Shown: positions 45,135 through 57,589, counted from the stretch's first letter. The stretch: 64,000 nt of DNA from Astragalus membranaceus (GCA_039519185.1 CM076854.1:156422166-156486165); one strand, 5' to 3'. Notes: generated by a model not told the origin, from the letters alone. A program made the numbers and translations.

Positions 45135-48100
45135 TAGGAGTGGACAGTTTTTACGAACCCGACCAAAACCGCAAAAACCGAGTGTGAAAAAACGCAGGTG
45201 GGTCGGGTTTTGCGGATACTCGGGTTGAAAAAGGAAGGATTTGGGCTTTTTTGGTTCTACACGGTCGGATGCGGTGTGGGAGCCCAGATCCAACAGTCAC
45301 CGCACCCGACCGACCCAGCGGGTATATATATATATTTTTTTAAAAAAAGTTTCGTCATACGACGTCGTTTTGGCTAAAAAAATAAGTAACGCGTTTCGTT
45401 TAATTTCGTTCACTCGTTTCATTTCCTTCACTTCACTCGTTTCATTCTACTTCACTCTCGCAAGCGCCGTTATCCTTCCACTCCCGTCGCCGTTCTCACC
45501 GCTCCCGTCGCCGTTACAACTTCAGTTCGTTGTCTTCTTCTCATCTTCAATGGTGTATTACAGAATAGAAGCATTCTTCTTACACTGGTAAGCCTTTTTA
45601 GTTTTTACTCTCCCTCTCTCTCAGTATTCGTTTCGTTCATCTCTGTCTCTCTTGTTATATTCTTCAATCTCTCCTCCAAATCTGTGTTTTGTTGCATTTT
45701 AGGTTTCTATATATTTGGTCTTCTTTTTTATTTTAGGGTTTACAGTTTTGTGACTTTCGTTTTTTAGGGTTTATATAGCACTAGATTTGTATCATTTTCG
45801 TTTTATTTCTGTTTCCCCTCCCAATCTTTGTTTCTGTGTGTTAGGGTTTGTGACAATATTAGGGTTTATGACTTTCAGTTTAGGGCTTTTCACTATTTGG
45901 GGCTTTCAGTTTAGGGTTTCTCATTTTCTGGGTTTGATGGTTCAATAAAGTGTTTGGTTTTATGTTTTAGGGTTTCTGAGTATTAGGTTCTGCTTTGAGT
46001 ATTACATTTGGCTTTTGTTTACTAATTAATCTTTTATTTATTGTTGATTAATTAATTTAATGTTTGGGACAAGGAAGGAGCAAGAAGCAAGAAGCAAGCA
46101 ATCTGTGATATGGTATGTTACTTTACTTATATTGATTGGTTTTATGCTACTTGTTAGTTTGTGAATCAGTAAACTAGATGCCTATTAGTAATCTGTTTGT
46201 AATCTAGATGCCTGATAGTAATCTAGTTTTATGCTACTATAAGCAAACAATTTGTTGTATTGATTAGTAATCTGGATGCTTATTATTTTCTGAATGGGTT
46301 AATTTGTGTGTCAGTTTCTGGATGGCTGTTAGTTTCTGAATGCATGTTAGTTTCTGAATGAGTAAATTTGTGAGTCACTTGTGAGTCATATTCTGGATTA
46401 ATTTGTGAATCAGTGAGTTGTATGCTTTCTGGATTGATTTTGTATGTTACTTGTTACTTGTTAAATCATGTATGCTATTATATTAATGCTTTATTGATTT
46501 TGTATGCTACTTATTGGCTGGTGTAAGTTTCTTTTCTTCTCTATTATTGGCTGGTGTATGCTTTATAGATTTGTTCTTTGCTTTATTAATAGTTGTATGC
46601 TATTGAGTTTCAGCAATGGATCAGTTAGGCCAAAACCCTCCTCTTATACCAGAAAATGCCACACCACAAAACCCTTCTCAAGCTGCCACTAGGCAAGCAA
46701 CAGCTGTTGCAGCTGTAGTTGCTCCTAAACCTCCTCTTGGAAAAAAGAGGAAGCCAAATGCAAACAAAAAAGGACAACTTCTGAAGCCTGGGACCATTTC
46801 GTTAGATTACCGGACGAGACGGAACCAATTGCAGCTTGCAAATATTGCCACACAAAATTTCGATGCGACTCTAAGATTCATGGAACATCTAACATGAAGG
46901 CTCACATTGACCGCTGCCCCGAATATCCTTATTCCCTCGTTAATGACTCCAAACAAACAACTCTAACCTTTAAACCTGGGGAAACTTCTAGTTTAGTCAG
47001 CACTAGCACAAGATTTGATGTTGATGCCTGTAAAAAGGAGGTTGCTATTTTTGTAATAGTTGATGAGCAGCCATTTAAGGTGGTAGAGGGTGATGGATTT
47101 AGGTTTATGATGAGACAAATGCAACCCCAATTTACTTTCCCATCTAGGAGAACTGTTGCTAGGCACTGCTATCAACTCTATCTTGATGAGAAACAAAAAT
47201 TGAAAGCTCTTTTTAGATCTGATTGCTCAAGGGTAGCACTTACCACCGATTGTTAGACCTCAATTCAGAATATGAATTATTTAACCCTCACTGCACACTT
47301 CATAGACAACCAATGGAGATACCAAAAGAGGATTATAAGCTTTTGTGTTGTTCCTAACCATAAGGGAGAGACAGTTGGTAGGAAAGTAGAGGAGGTTCTT
47401 AGAGAATGGGGTATTAGGAATGTGTCCACAATTACTGTGGACAATTCAAGCTCAAATGATGTTGCTGTCGCCTATTTGAAGAAAAAATTGAACAATATGA
47501 ATAGGTTGGTGGGGGATGGACAGTTTTTTCATGTAAGATGTTGTGCGCATATTCTTAATTTGGTGGTGAACGACGGATTGAAGGAGGGTTTTAGATGCAT
47601 ATAGAAGCTCCTTAAGCCCAAAAATGGCAGAAGCTCTTATATGTACTCAGAACTGGTTGAAGCCTTCTTTCTTCCAGTTTAAAAACCTGAACATAGATGA
47701 AGAGTTTGAAGACTTTGATAACATAGTGGCAGGTATATATTTCCTTTATATAAAGTGTTTCTTTTCTTTCATTAATATTTTCTTACTATAAGTTAATATT
47801 TGTGTTTTGTGTTCCATAGAATTTCAAGGAGGGGTTTCTTTGGGTGATGGAGCAGTTTGAACTAGCTCATCATCTCAGTCACAGTCAATTAATATTGGCA
47901 GTGGCTGAGAAGAATTTCCCAGTTAGTCCCTAATTCCCTTCTAATTAAATTCTTACATAATTATTTGTGAAGGTATTAACAGTTTCTACTTTTGAATATG
48001 CAGCTATAACTTTTTTGCTTTTTTGGGGTCACATGGACATCATCTTTTATTCCCAACTATTGCATTAACAATAACAACACTCTATAGAATTTTGGAGTCA

Positions 48101-49373
48101 TTCATGGCTCACTACATCATCCAACTTCACTCACATTCTGGATAACTGTTCTGAGTTTCAATGAAAGTAATGATTTTTGTTTTTGTTTGCTTTTTCTTCT
48201 TTCTATTAAATTAGTTTATCAAATTTTGTCTATTTTTCCTTCATAATCTGTTTCTGATATTTCTGTTTCAGAATTTCCAACATTGATTGGAAGTGAGACC
48301 CTTGGTCAAGAATGAACAGACCCTTGGAATTCAATTTCTGAATAAATTCAGTCAAGAAAGAACAACCCTTGGAAGTGAGACCCTTGGGAAATCAGTCTAT
48401 TGATAAATTCAGTTTTATATTGCTGTTTTAGTAATTCTATTTTATTTTCAGTTTCAGAATTAATTTGTTAAGTTGTCTTGTTTTTCAGATTCTGGGAAAT
48501 TATCCAAGGTTATTTGGGGTGTTACTTAGGCTATTTGGCTATAAGTAACAAGGTTAGTTACTGAGGGTTGATCTTATCTCAAAACTTGTGTTATTATTAC
48601 TGTTTTTACTTCTGAAAATTATTGTTTTATTGTGCAGATTGCATATTCTAAGGGCTATTGAAGTTTGAAGTTGTGAGCTTCATTAAGCTTCTTTAAAGAA
48701 GCTATGAAATTCCCCTTGCATGGGTGTATGATGTAATTTAGATTTTAAACTTAGATTTATTAGTATTAAGTGTTGCTTGCTTTAGTTGGTAGTTAATTTG
48801 GTTGATGATGGGTCTGTGATAGTTACTACTAGATGCTTGGTAATTGGCAGCAGTAAACTGTCTCTTTTAATTGGCAGAAGTAAACTTTCTCTTTTATTAC
48901 TTTGGTAATAGGTTGAAGTTGACATGTTATCATTTATAATCTTGACATGTTAAACTTTGTTTAAGAGAGCCTAGGACAGGTTTAAATTATATTGATGTGT
49001 TATCATTTATAAATCTGTTATAATTTAGATTAAATTTACTAGGACAGGGTTTATAATGGCCATGAATTTAGGCCCATTTATCTTTGTAAGTTTTTGCAAA
49101 AACAACTGATAAAAAACCTGTATTTTGAATTTAGGCCAATACTGTATTTTGAATTATTAAAACTATCAAAAAAACTAAAGATAAAAAAACTAGTTTAAAA
49201 TAAGAAATTGGGCCAATAAAGGCCCAACCCGCAACTACCCACCCGTTCAACCGTTGGAACCCGCAACCCGAATCCGCCAAAACCGTGCAAAAAAATAGTC
49301 GGATTTAGACCTCTCAATCCAATCCGCGGATTGTGCCGGATGGGCCACCGCCGTACACCCCTAATTTTAACAC
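45135..49373 (+). mobile_element. Decayed Ac-like hAT transposon
   Basis: 4239 bp. Inverted ends are TAGGAGTGGACAG (left) and TAGGGGTGTACGG (reverse complement of right). Sub-terminal GGGTCGGGTT/CGGGTTGCGGGTT-type repeats are common in plant Ac/Tag1-like hATs. An imperfect 8-bp TSD is seen: GTTTTAAC at 45127-45134 and ATTTTAAC at 49374-49381. The interior has a transposase relic (46616-47700) preceded by what looks like a long 5' leader with introns. Confidence 0.7.
46616..47720 (+). pseudogene. hAT (Ac/ricesleeper-like) transposase relic
   Basis: The start MDQLGQNPPLIPENA leads to a basic stretch and then, after a frame change near 46790, a BED-type finger (CKYCHTKF...HIDRC). DUF-type hAT core follows: IVDEQPFKVVEG, PSRRTVARHC, then an in-frame stop at 47254-47256 where a Trp is expected. 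It continues with TLTAHFIDNQWRYQKRI and HVRCCAHILNLVVNDGL. The frame is lost again near 47600. The C-terminal dimerisation region is not recognisable. It is inactive on this evidence. Confidence 0.8.
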
Positions 49374-49381
49374 TTAAGGAG

Positions 49382-49889
49382 AAACGCACATGAAGTTTCC
49401 TATAGACTCTATCTATGTACGGAGTCATAGACTTGTCAAATTGATTGATATATCAAATTGATTGATATATACATGGCACTCAATGATAAAATAGAAAAAG
49501 TTGAAAGGTCATTTTCTTTCTTAACAGAAGCGGGGCTAATAGAAGGGCCTATAATCTGCTGTTGTCTGTACTGTATAATATATAATTGTCTAACCCAATA
49601 TATATATCCTCTCCTACCACTTGGTTTGGTGTTAAAAGTTATAGGTTGAATTTCTATACATATTTTGGCCCTAATAACGAACGTTTTGTGATATATATTA
49701 TTTAGGGCGCTATAATAAATCCTAACAAGTTATATAACTTCATTTTCAGATAATTTATCATAAGTTAGGAGTCATTAGATGTAAAATTTTGATTGATTTA
49801 ATTTGAATGCTTCTCAGTTCTCATAGAAAACAACTTGGAATTTTCATGGGCATTTTTCATTGTCTTCATAAAGCCTTGTTGTTCATGAT
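49382..49889. other. Intergenic, no supported gene
   Basis: AT-rich, no bounded element recognised. Confidence 0.4.
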
Positions 49890-50720
49890 GTGATGAGGAC
49901 ATGGAGCACCAAAGTGTCATTCAAAGCTTAGGAGGTCTAATGACTAGGGCAAGGCCAAAGAGAGTCCAAGAAGGCTTAGTCCAATTCATGACTAAGGCCA
50001 TTGCAAAAGAGGGCAACAATGTAATTGCACCAAAAACCATGCTTGTCAAACAAGCTATGGAGGAGGCACAATTTGCATGATAAATGCGCCAAAGTTATTT
50101 CATTTTATTAAATAAAAAGTGCATGTGACCAATTGATTTATTTGAGACCAAGGCACTAAGTTATTTCATTTCAAGTTATTTTTTTAGTGTGTTTAATCCA
50201 CTTCAAGTGGTGTGTGTGGTGCATATTTGTGTGAATTGATGGAGTCAACAAACTTGCTGATCAAGGAAGGCAAACTTGCTAACCAAGCAAACTTGCTAAC
50301 CAAGCAAACTTGCTAATCAAGAAAGGCAATCAAAGGAAAAAGAAATTACAAGATCCAGGTCATTTATGGCACGTCAAAACAATAAGAGCAAAAAGGGAAT
50401 GCAAGATCCTAATCATTAATGGCGCATTCAATGCCAAATCAACTAGGATATTTTCTTGCAATTGTTTAGACTAGTATTCTTGTAATTTTTGGATACCCTT
50501 TATTTCTTTTCAGCAAGAACCTCCCTTATTATAAATAGGGAGTTTAAGTGTCAATGAAACGGCAGAAAGACTTTATCAAAGATTTTGAGTTCATACTCTT
50601 TGGTTTTGGATTGGACCAGTTTATTCGATCTTATCAAGAATTCTTTTTTTCTTGTGGTGATCCTCACACTCATATGCTTATCCTTGTCTTGGATTAGACT
50701 AAGGTGGCGCCCCTAACCTA
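49890..50720 (+). mobile_element. Ty3/gypsy remnant: end of pol plus LTR piece
   Basis: A stretch near 49940-50082 reads as LGGLMTRARPKRVQEGL and continues open to a TGA stop. This resembles the last residues of legume gypsy polyproteins (GGPMTRARAK-type ending). LTR-like sequence follows, with a TATA-like TTATAAATAGGG at about 50528, but no matching second LTR is present. Confidence 0.45.
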
Positions 50721-52061
50721 AACACCATCTTCTTCACGAATTCAGCAACCGATTCATTCTTCTCGTTAGTGCCAAAACTGCCCCTAAATTCCCCATCCCT
50801 AAACCCACAAAATTCCTCACACCTTTTCCCCTTTGTTTATCCTTTTTACATCCAAAAACACAAAAATATAAGTTGCAACCAGAATCTATATTGAAAATCA
50901 AAAGAATGGTCAATTTCCACAACAAGGAGGCCATCATGATGTCAAGTTCAATTGTTGGCATTCTATTTCCTTGTTGAGCTTCTAATCATTATAGGCGTTG
51001 GCTCGTTTCGTCTATACTTTAGTTTTAAAAGACCATCATCCATTATCTAATCTTGAACACAAGTACTAATTAAGTTCGATCATGTTCTTTTGAACTGGAC
51101 CAAGAGGCCCATTCAGCAATCACTACAAGAATAAGTGCTGTTTCCTGCCATTTTTTCCGACGAACTTTAGTTCGTCGCAATTTCCGACGACAAAGTCGTC
51201 GCAAATGTTCAACAAAAGAGGCGCTAAAATTCCCGCTTACGTTTGCGACGAAGTTTTTGTCCGTCGCAAATTTCCGACGGATATTTTCGTCAGAAAACGC
51301 TTAAAATCCGTCGGAAACGAAAAGACCCAATTAAAAAGAGAACCCCTTCCCCTCGAACCCTCTCGTTCAGCAAACCTCACACCCCTCTCCCCTCCTTCAG
51401 CAAACCCTCCTCTCCTTCAGCAAACCCTCATTCTCTCCCTCGTTCTCTCCCTCATTCTCCTCCGCCCTTCTCAGCTCTCCACCACCCTCCTCCGCCCTCT
51501 TCCATCGCTAAACGTGAAGACAGTCTCTCGGCAACAAAACCAACCACTATTCTGCCATTCTCCATCTCTCAGCGCCTCTCCTCTACTCTTCTTCTTAAAT
51601 GTAAGTGTTTTTCTTCCACATTAATTCTATTTGATAGAAAACTCCCAATTTTTGGTTGAAATCAAAAACCCTAACTTCCCCACCCTAATCAGATTCTATG
51701 AAGGTGGGAATCGCTCCTTGCTATTCAACCTCATCACTTTATCTTCATCGCTATCAGATCCTCTGAAGGTGAGATTTCAAAATTCATTTTTTTCACAACT
51801 ATCAGATTCTCGCTTCATCACTGGACGGTAAATACAGGTTTGGTTTTCTTCGTTTTCCCCTAAATCTCTTAAACCCTAAATTGAGATAATTATGTGTTTG
51901 GATAAGTGGAGTTTGCTGGTGTATTTCACTTTTCTTGCTGGTTATACTGTTTTATGTTATTGTCCATTATATGTACTACTACTACTACTACTACATTTTC
52001 TCCTTTTTGGATGCTCAATACTTCAGATCCTGAGCTAACTGTTTGTTTAATGAACTTTCAG

Positions 52062-52613
52062 GATACTTGCTAACTCAAAACCATGTCCCAAGTGCAAGAG
52101 ACCGATTGAAAAAAGACCAAGGGTGAATGCATATGACATGTACCCCACCTTGTAAATTTGAGTTTTGCTGGTATGATTTTTTTTTATTTTGTTTAAATTT
52201 TGTAGAGGGTTGGTATAATGAAAATGTGGTTTTGTAGATGTGAATGTTAACTAAATTTAATATAATGTTATAGGCTATGCCTTGGTGCATGGTCAGACCA
52301 CGGTATGATGAAGCAAATCTTGTATGTAGTATGATGAAGCTGAAAGAAGAAGAGAAATGGCAAAGAATTCATTGGAGAGATACACACATTATTATGAGCG
52401 GTGGGCTAGCAATCAATCTGTACGTGCCGCTCCATATTCTTGATGTTCAGTATCATGTCTCTAAATTGGCATTGCTCCACAATTTCCAAATTCACTGTTT
52501 ATTTTAATTATGCTAGAATTCCTTTGGTGTCAAAGGCTATCTGATTTTTTTTCTTTCTCTTGCAGTCAAGGCAAAAGGCTCTTGACGATCTACACCAGAT
52601 GCAAACTATTCAT
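52062..52613 (+). pseudogene. Captured ARIADNE-type (RBR) E3 ubiquitin ligase fragment
   Basis: Three former exons with splice sites still visible: 52062-52170, 52274-52419 and 52566-52613. The first reads ILANSKPCPKCKRPIEK, the catalytic RING2 (Rcat) segment of ARIADNE proteins, then loses frame by a base insertion near 52110. The second has the expected CLGAWSDHG in another frame, then YDEAERRREMAKNSLERYTH and ERWASNQ. The third has SRQKALDDLHQMQTIH. The parent RING1, IBR and most of RING2 are absent. Assignment is by recognising the plant ARI7/ARI8-type sequence. Confidence 0.85.
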
Positions 52614-52699
52614 GTAAGTAACACAGGTTCTGTGTGTTCAGCCTGAGCCACCTTCTGACCAACTTACTTATAGGTAATTTTTGATCGATGAATTATCAG

Positions 52700-52802
52700 G
52701 TCATAGCTGCCGCACAAGCTGGCAAACATAATGATAAAAGAGAAAGCTACGGCGACACATTAATTATTGATCCATGGGGGACCGTTGTTAGTCGATTACT
52801 AG
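52700..52802 (+). pseudogene. Captured nitrilase-like (deaminated glutathione amidase) exon
   Basis: One exon with an intact frame: AAAQAGKHNDKRESYGDTLI, then IDPWGTVVSRLL, with AG and GT borders. The KRESYGDT...DPWG motif belongs to the C-terminal part of plant nitrilase-like (Nit1/NLP) carbon-nitrogen hydrolases. The catalytic Glu, Lys and Cys regions of the parent are not present. Confidence 0.8.
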
Positions 52803-53214
52803 GTAAAAAAGCTTGATACTTCCCATTATCATCAATTACCTTCCTAGTTTTCTTACTTTCTTCTTATTGCTTTGGTAGATAATCTAAGTTAAGGGACCTT
52901 TCTCAACTTAAGAGGTTTATGCCTAACTATTCTCATACAAATTTATCATTTATAACCTATTGCAAACACCTGAGTAGTAAAGATGGGGAAATAGCATAAA
53001 CTTCCATAATATTCTAATTCTAATTAGGAGTGCTCCTGGCTGATCCACCAATATAGGACACTTTAAATGATTATTGTATCAGTTACATTGTTTTAGTTTA
53101 GTACATTTAAGACTTGTGATGTGTTTGACAAAATGACTCACAAAACTTAGTTCTTCTCTTAATATTTATTCACAACAAGTACATTTTACTGTTGATTTCA
53201 CCACTACAACTCAG

Positions 53215-53555
53215 ATGTGCATATATTCATGAGCTCCAATTTGAAGGTGACTGGATTGAGAATTCAAAACAGTCCTCAGTTCCATATGAAATTTGATGGC
53301 TGCCAAGAGAGGCTGTCCATTTCTTCACCTAAACTCATCCCCACCACTAATGGAATTCATGTAGAAAACTCACAGGTTGTTGGCATATATAACTCCACGA
53401 TAAGCAATGGAAATGACTAAAGAGAAATGTTCACTTTACTTCTGTACCTATTTCACTATTTCACTATTTCTTACACAAGCAGTTTTTAATAACATGTTTT
53501 AAACAGGTGATGATTGCATTTCAATTGGACGTGGGACCTCAAACATTGATGGGTT
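53215..53555 (+). pseudogene. Captured polygalacturonase (GH28) fragment
   Basis: The first piece (53215-53420) reads SSNLKVTGLRIQNSPQFHMK, then IHVENSQVVGIYNSTISNG, the beta-helix repeat just before the active-site DD of GH28 enzymes. A second piece after an intron (from 53507) has DDCISIGRGTSNIDG, containing the conserved DDC. The frame is broken between pieces, and the remaining catalytic motifs (GHG, RIK) are absent. Confidence 0.8.
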
Positions 53556-54268
53556 ATGAGATAATTATGTTTGGATAAGTGGAGTTTCCAAAGATTGCAT
53601 TATGTTTGGAATTGTTTCATTGCCCTGGTTTTTATCTGAATGTTTGGATTAAAATTTCAACTTAAGGGCTATATTGCTTCACCACCAGCTCCTCTATTCC
53701 ATTATGATTATGTTGAGTATTTCGCTTGCAGAGGTGTGTGGAAATGAGAATGTTGCTATTTCACAGATTCGATTGCCATTAGAAGAGTAAATATAAGATT
53801 TACATGTTCATTGTTTTTTCTCTTTTTTACTTGGGTTTTGGTTTATGTCTTTTGTTATGTTTGATTGTTTTCTTACTAATAAATTTATAGTGAGATAGGA
53901 TCACATAAATTGCTTAAAAGAAGTTAACCAGTAAACTCTCAATTTGGTACTTATATGATCACTCTCTCTAATTTGATCTTAAGGCAAGACTAATAAGACA
54001 AGACTTATAAGAAATAAACTAAATTAGGGGATTTGTTCAGGTTTTTGAGATGGCAACATGATAGTAGGTGGCAATATGGTTGAGCGCTGAACCCTGCTTT
54101 CAGCTTTCTTTGCCTTATAAACAACAAAAGTTATGTAAATGCAGAAACAAGACAGAGAGCAATTGAAGAACAAAAATCAGCACATAATTGTTGTTTGAGA
54201 AATTCAGAAATTGCTTACTTCTTCCTCCCAGTTTGAAGCTAGTATTAGCCACACTAATATTCTTATAG

Positions 54269-54318
54269 GTTGCTGATGTTTGGTCTTGTGGGGTGACCTT
54301 TGAGTTTGTATTGTAGTA
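54269..54318 (+). pseudogene. Captured protein-kinase exon (SnRK2-like)
   Basis: A short exon after a TATAG acceptor reads VADVWSCGVTFEFVL, then stop. The ADVWSCGVT phrase is kinase subdomain IX, as found in SnRK2 kinases. It is too short for a firm subfamily call. Confidence 0.6.
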
Positions 54319-54569
54319 TACTAATACTAGTCACGTAGACGTGGCATGACTATATAGATTTATAGGAGACATATAATACTAGTCTGTATCTTTGGAAATT
54401 GGAAATAAAGCGAAAACAAAGTGGCATTTTTGAAATCAAAACTGAACAGAAAATGCTTTCTGAAACCAATGCATGAGTTATTATTTCTCCTTTAAGTTGA
54501 CTGTTCTTGTGAAGTATTTGAATGCATATTAACACTGGTCCCTGGTTGGTGAACAGCAACCATTGCAGC

Positions 54570-54669
54570 ATATTTCATTACAGCTGAAAAAACTATCTTG
54601 GAATGTGCAAGAAAACATGCCAGGCTTGAAGACTCTCTGAGACACAATCGTGACACAGCTTCATCTTAG
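54570..54669 (+). pseudogene. Captured 3' exon of an unrecognised gene
   Basis: After an AG acceptor near 54568 the frame reads ...AEKTILECARKHARLEDSLR and ends DTASS followed by a stop. It has the character of a helical C-terminus but I do not recognise the family. Confidence 0.4.
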
Positions 54670-55596
54670 ACACTGCTATAATCATTGTTTGTCTTGCCGA
54701 ATGATTGTGCTACTTGTAATACTTGTAACCATGTTGCAACACGTTTCTATCTGTGCCTGTCTCAGATGGATTTGAAGGTGTATATTAAATAAAATAGAAT
54801 GCTTGAAATTATAACCCTGTGATATTTGATCCATTGCTGAATGTCCTTGTAATATCTGATTTTGTAGAGTGGATATTACTAAATTGCAAAGTTTTAGTTT
54901 CTAGTTTTGATTAAATTGGGCTTGAAATAGAATACTTGAAATTAGGCTAGTATGTATAGGGTATAACTAATAAATAGTATTTTGGATGTAATTTAATTTT
55001 TTTTTAATTTTTTTTAAAAATTTCCGACGGATTTCCGACGAAAATGTGTCACCGTTTGCGACGACTTTGCCACGGATATTTCCGACGGGTTTCCGACGAC
55101 TTTGCGACGGAGACATTTGGGACGAAAAAATCCGTCGGAAACGATTTCCGACGAGCGATTTTGACAAGACTTTTTGTCCGTCGGAAAGTTCGTCGGAAAC
55201 GTCAATTTCCGACGAAAATCAGTGCGTTTCCGACGGATTTTGTCGTCGGAAATCGTCGATTTTCTTGTAGTGAATTGGACATGGATTGGCCCAATCACTT
55301 TGATCCATAGCCACAATACACAAGTCCATTCATGACTCTCACACTTGGATGGCTCAGATTCACTCTACCGATCCAACGGCTCACCACGGGCACAATCCCC
55401 TATAAATACTGGCTCACATTGCCATAATGATGTAGATTCTCATTCCTAGCAAAATCACTCATCTATTCTCAATACTGACTTGAGCGTCGGAGTGGCTTCG
55501 CAGGTACCCCTCTCGGGCTCGCGTTAACCTCCGGCCAGGCAGCAAGTGACCTACCAACTGCAGTCCACCCAGCACTGCAAGGTGCAGAACAAATCA

Positions 55597-55856
55597 TATC
55601 TGTTTCTCTCTTAGGTTTCCACACATGCAGAAGAAATTTGTATTATACAATTAAATGGGGGGCTTAAATATCTGAGAAAATGCTGTATGGTCAACATCTC
55701 CATTGCTGTATTTATAAGGAAAGGAAGAACACTGTCATGTGATGCTTCATGAATCGTAAGTATCAGTGTTTGCCCTTTTGACCTTTTCTGCTTAAAAGTA
55801 AACAACTATGACCTTAGCATATTGTTATTTATTGATTATATTTACTCATTATATAT

Positions 55857-55919
<63 letters not shown>

Positions 55920-57116
55920 AAAATGTACGTGGTCTAAGGAAAACACTTAAAAAGAGAGAGTGAAACTCTTAAAAAGAAAAATTGAATTGTATTTCGAAAA
56001 CAAACTTAGGGTTTGGGAGTCGATTATACACAGGGAATGTATTAAAACCTCCACAATACCTCTTTGAAAATGGTATCTCTAACTATATATAATTTTAGAG
56101 AAATCAGATTTTTTGATTGCAACTGTGGAGGAATTGGATGATGAGGGGGGGGGGGGGGGGGGGGCACAAAAGAGAGTCCGAAATAGGCAAAGAAGTATGG
56201 CAAACATAGGGAAAGAAGTATGGCAAATATTTTACTTATAAAAATAAGAAACAAGGTTTGGCAACTAGGCGGGAAAAGTCCGCAAAAATTGAGGTCATTT
56301 TTGTCATTTGCATATTATTAGGATTTAATTAAAGCAAGACAATAGAAGACAAGTTTAGGTTCTAGAAAGTTATAGAATCTATTAATGCATGACAGGTTAC
56401 TTTAGAAGCAACTCTTGGTTCACCATGTCCACATTAAGTTTGTTAATACATCCCCGTTTGCATTAAAAACAGAATTTTTTCCAGATACAATACATAAAAA
56501 AGTGAGCTTTAATTAGATAAACTTTAATTGGTATTTTTGAGTTTCTTTCCAATACACGAGGTAAGGCGGGCTTTAATTGTTTACTATAGAGAGTAAGGTA
56601 GTATGTGGCTCTTCTTTTTCATCTTGCGGTTTCCTTCTATTTGATGGTCTTGATGTTGTTTTCATGATTTGTTGTTAGAGTTTCACATATACCTCATTTT
56701 CTCTTATTTTAGAAAAAAACTATATTTTCTACAAAATAATTTATTATCAACTACACTTAATATATACAAATGTAGCTAATTTGTAACTTGAGAAATAAGT
56801 TTTCTTGGGCTTATTAATGCTAAATGAGCGTGATGGTTCAAATGAATTGGATTGACCATTATTCAAGTGTTCTTGTAAACTCATTTTATTAATTGAGACA
56901 TTGGTGGTGGTGGGATTGAGTGTCGGGCAACACACAAATGTATAACAAGATTGTATTTATTTTTTCTATATCTTACTAGACATGTAATGTCGCTAATAGA
57001 ATTTATTCACACAATTGTATAACAGTATTGCATTTATCTTTTTCATATCATATTAGACGTAATATCACTAATAAAATTTATTTATATATAAATCAGGGAC
57101 TAAATTTAACACTCAA
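55597..57116. other. Intergenic: (AT)n, poly-G and an Ogre-like LTR scrap
   Basis: 55858-55917 is an (AT)n run. 55980-56080 has GGGTTTGGGAGTCGATTATA and following bases that parallel the GGGTTCGGGGGTCGATTATG motif of the LTR at 20.8 kb, so it is a piece of a related LTR. A run of about 19 G lies at 56144-56163. No gene. Confidence 0.5.
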
Positions 57117-57589
57117 CACTACAAAAAGCAGCCTGTTTAGCGACGGCCAAATTCGTCGCTAACAACAAGAAATTCGTCGCTACTGGCCTAGCGATGAAAA
57201 AATTCTCTCTCTAAAAAGATGGTCGCTATCACGTAGCGACGGAATTTGGAAATCTGTCGCAAATTAGCGACGGCAAAATCTGTCGCTAATTCCATCGCTC
57301 ATTAGGGAGGGAACCAAATCCGCCGCTAATTGAAATGACACGTGTTCTAATTAGCGACGATCAATTCCGTCACTAATTAGCTGCTGTTTTGAATTTTTTA
57401 AAACTTGTTTTTTTTATATTTATTATTATGTTATTAATAAATACTAAAATGTAAAATAAATAAAACAATTTAAAATAAATATTCTGAGAATAATTGAATA
57501 AAATTTGAATCATCATAAACTAGTCTGAAATGTTATAACATAATACTTAAATGTCAAAATAATACAAAAAGTCCTAATAGGGGGCATCA

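Larger units (their letters stand above)
51121..55272 (+). mobile_element. Pack-CACTA element carrying several host-gene fragments
   Basis: 4152 bp with perfect inverted CACTACAAGAA...TTCTTGTAGTG ends and a 3-bp TSD AAT (51118-51120, 55273-55275). Both sub-terminal regions are dense in TTTCCGACGA/TCCGTCGGAAA words, as in CACTA elements. There is no transposase. Between about 52062 and 54669 it holds exon-intron fragments of at least four recognisable plant genes plus one unrecognised end, all on the plus strand. It inserted into a solo LTR. Confidence 0.92.
50989..55591 (+). repeat. Solo LTR interrupted by a CACTA element
   Basis: Sequence on either side of the CACTA (50989-51120 and 55276-55591) forms one LTR of about 450 bp. 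It carries TATAAATACTGG at about 55402 and ACTGACTTGAGCGTCGGAG at about 55482, and ends GTGCAGAACA, like the LTR at 345-727. A 5-bp repeat AATCA lies at 50984-50988 and 55592-55596. The left end reads TTATAGG instead of TGTTATGG, so the first bases may have been lost. No internal region adjoins it. Confidence 0.5.

Noticed and set aside
45241..45591. 116-codon ORF near the Ac-like hAT left end
   Set aside because: It crosses the terminal repeats and pyrimidine-rich leader of the hAT; no domain.
51205..51659. Overlapping ORFs of 138-139 codons in the Pack-CACTA left end
   Set aside because: They arise from the TTCCGACGA sub-terminal repeats and a C/T-rich leader; two frames are open at once and no domain is seen.
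55014..55316. ORFs on both strands with RRK/PTD repeats
   Set aside because: Translations of the CACTA right-end repeats.
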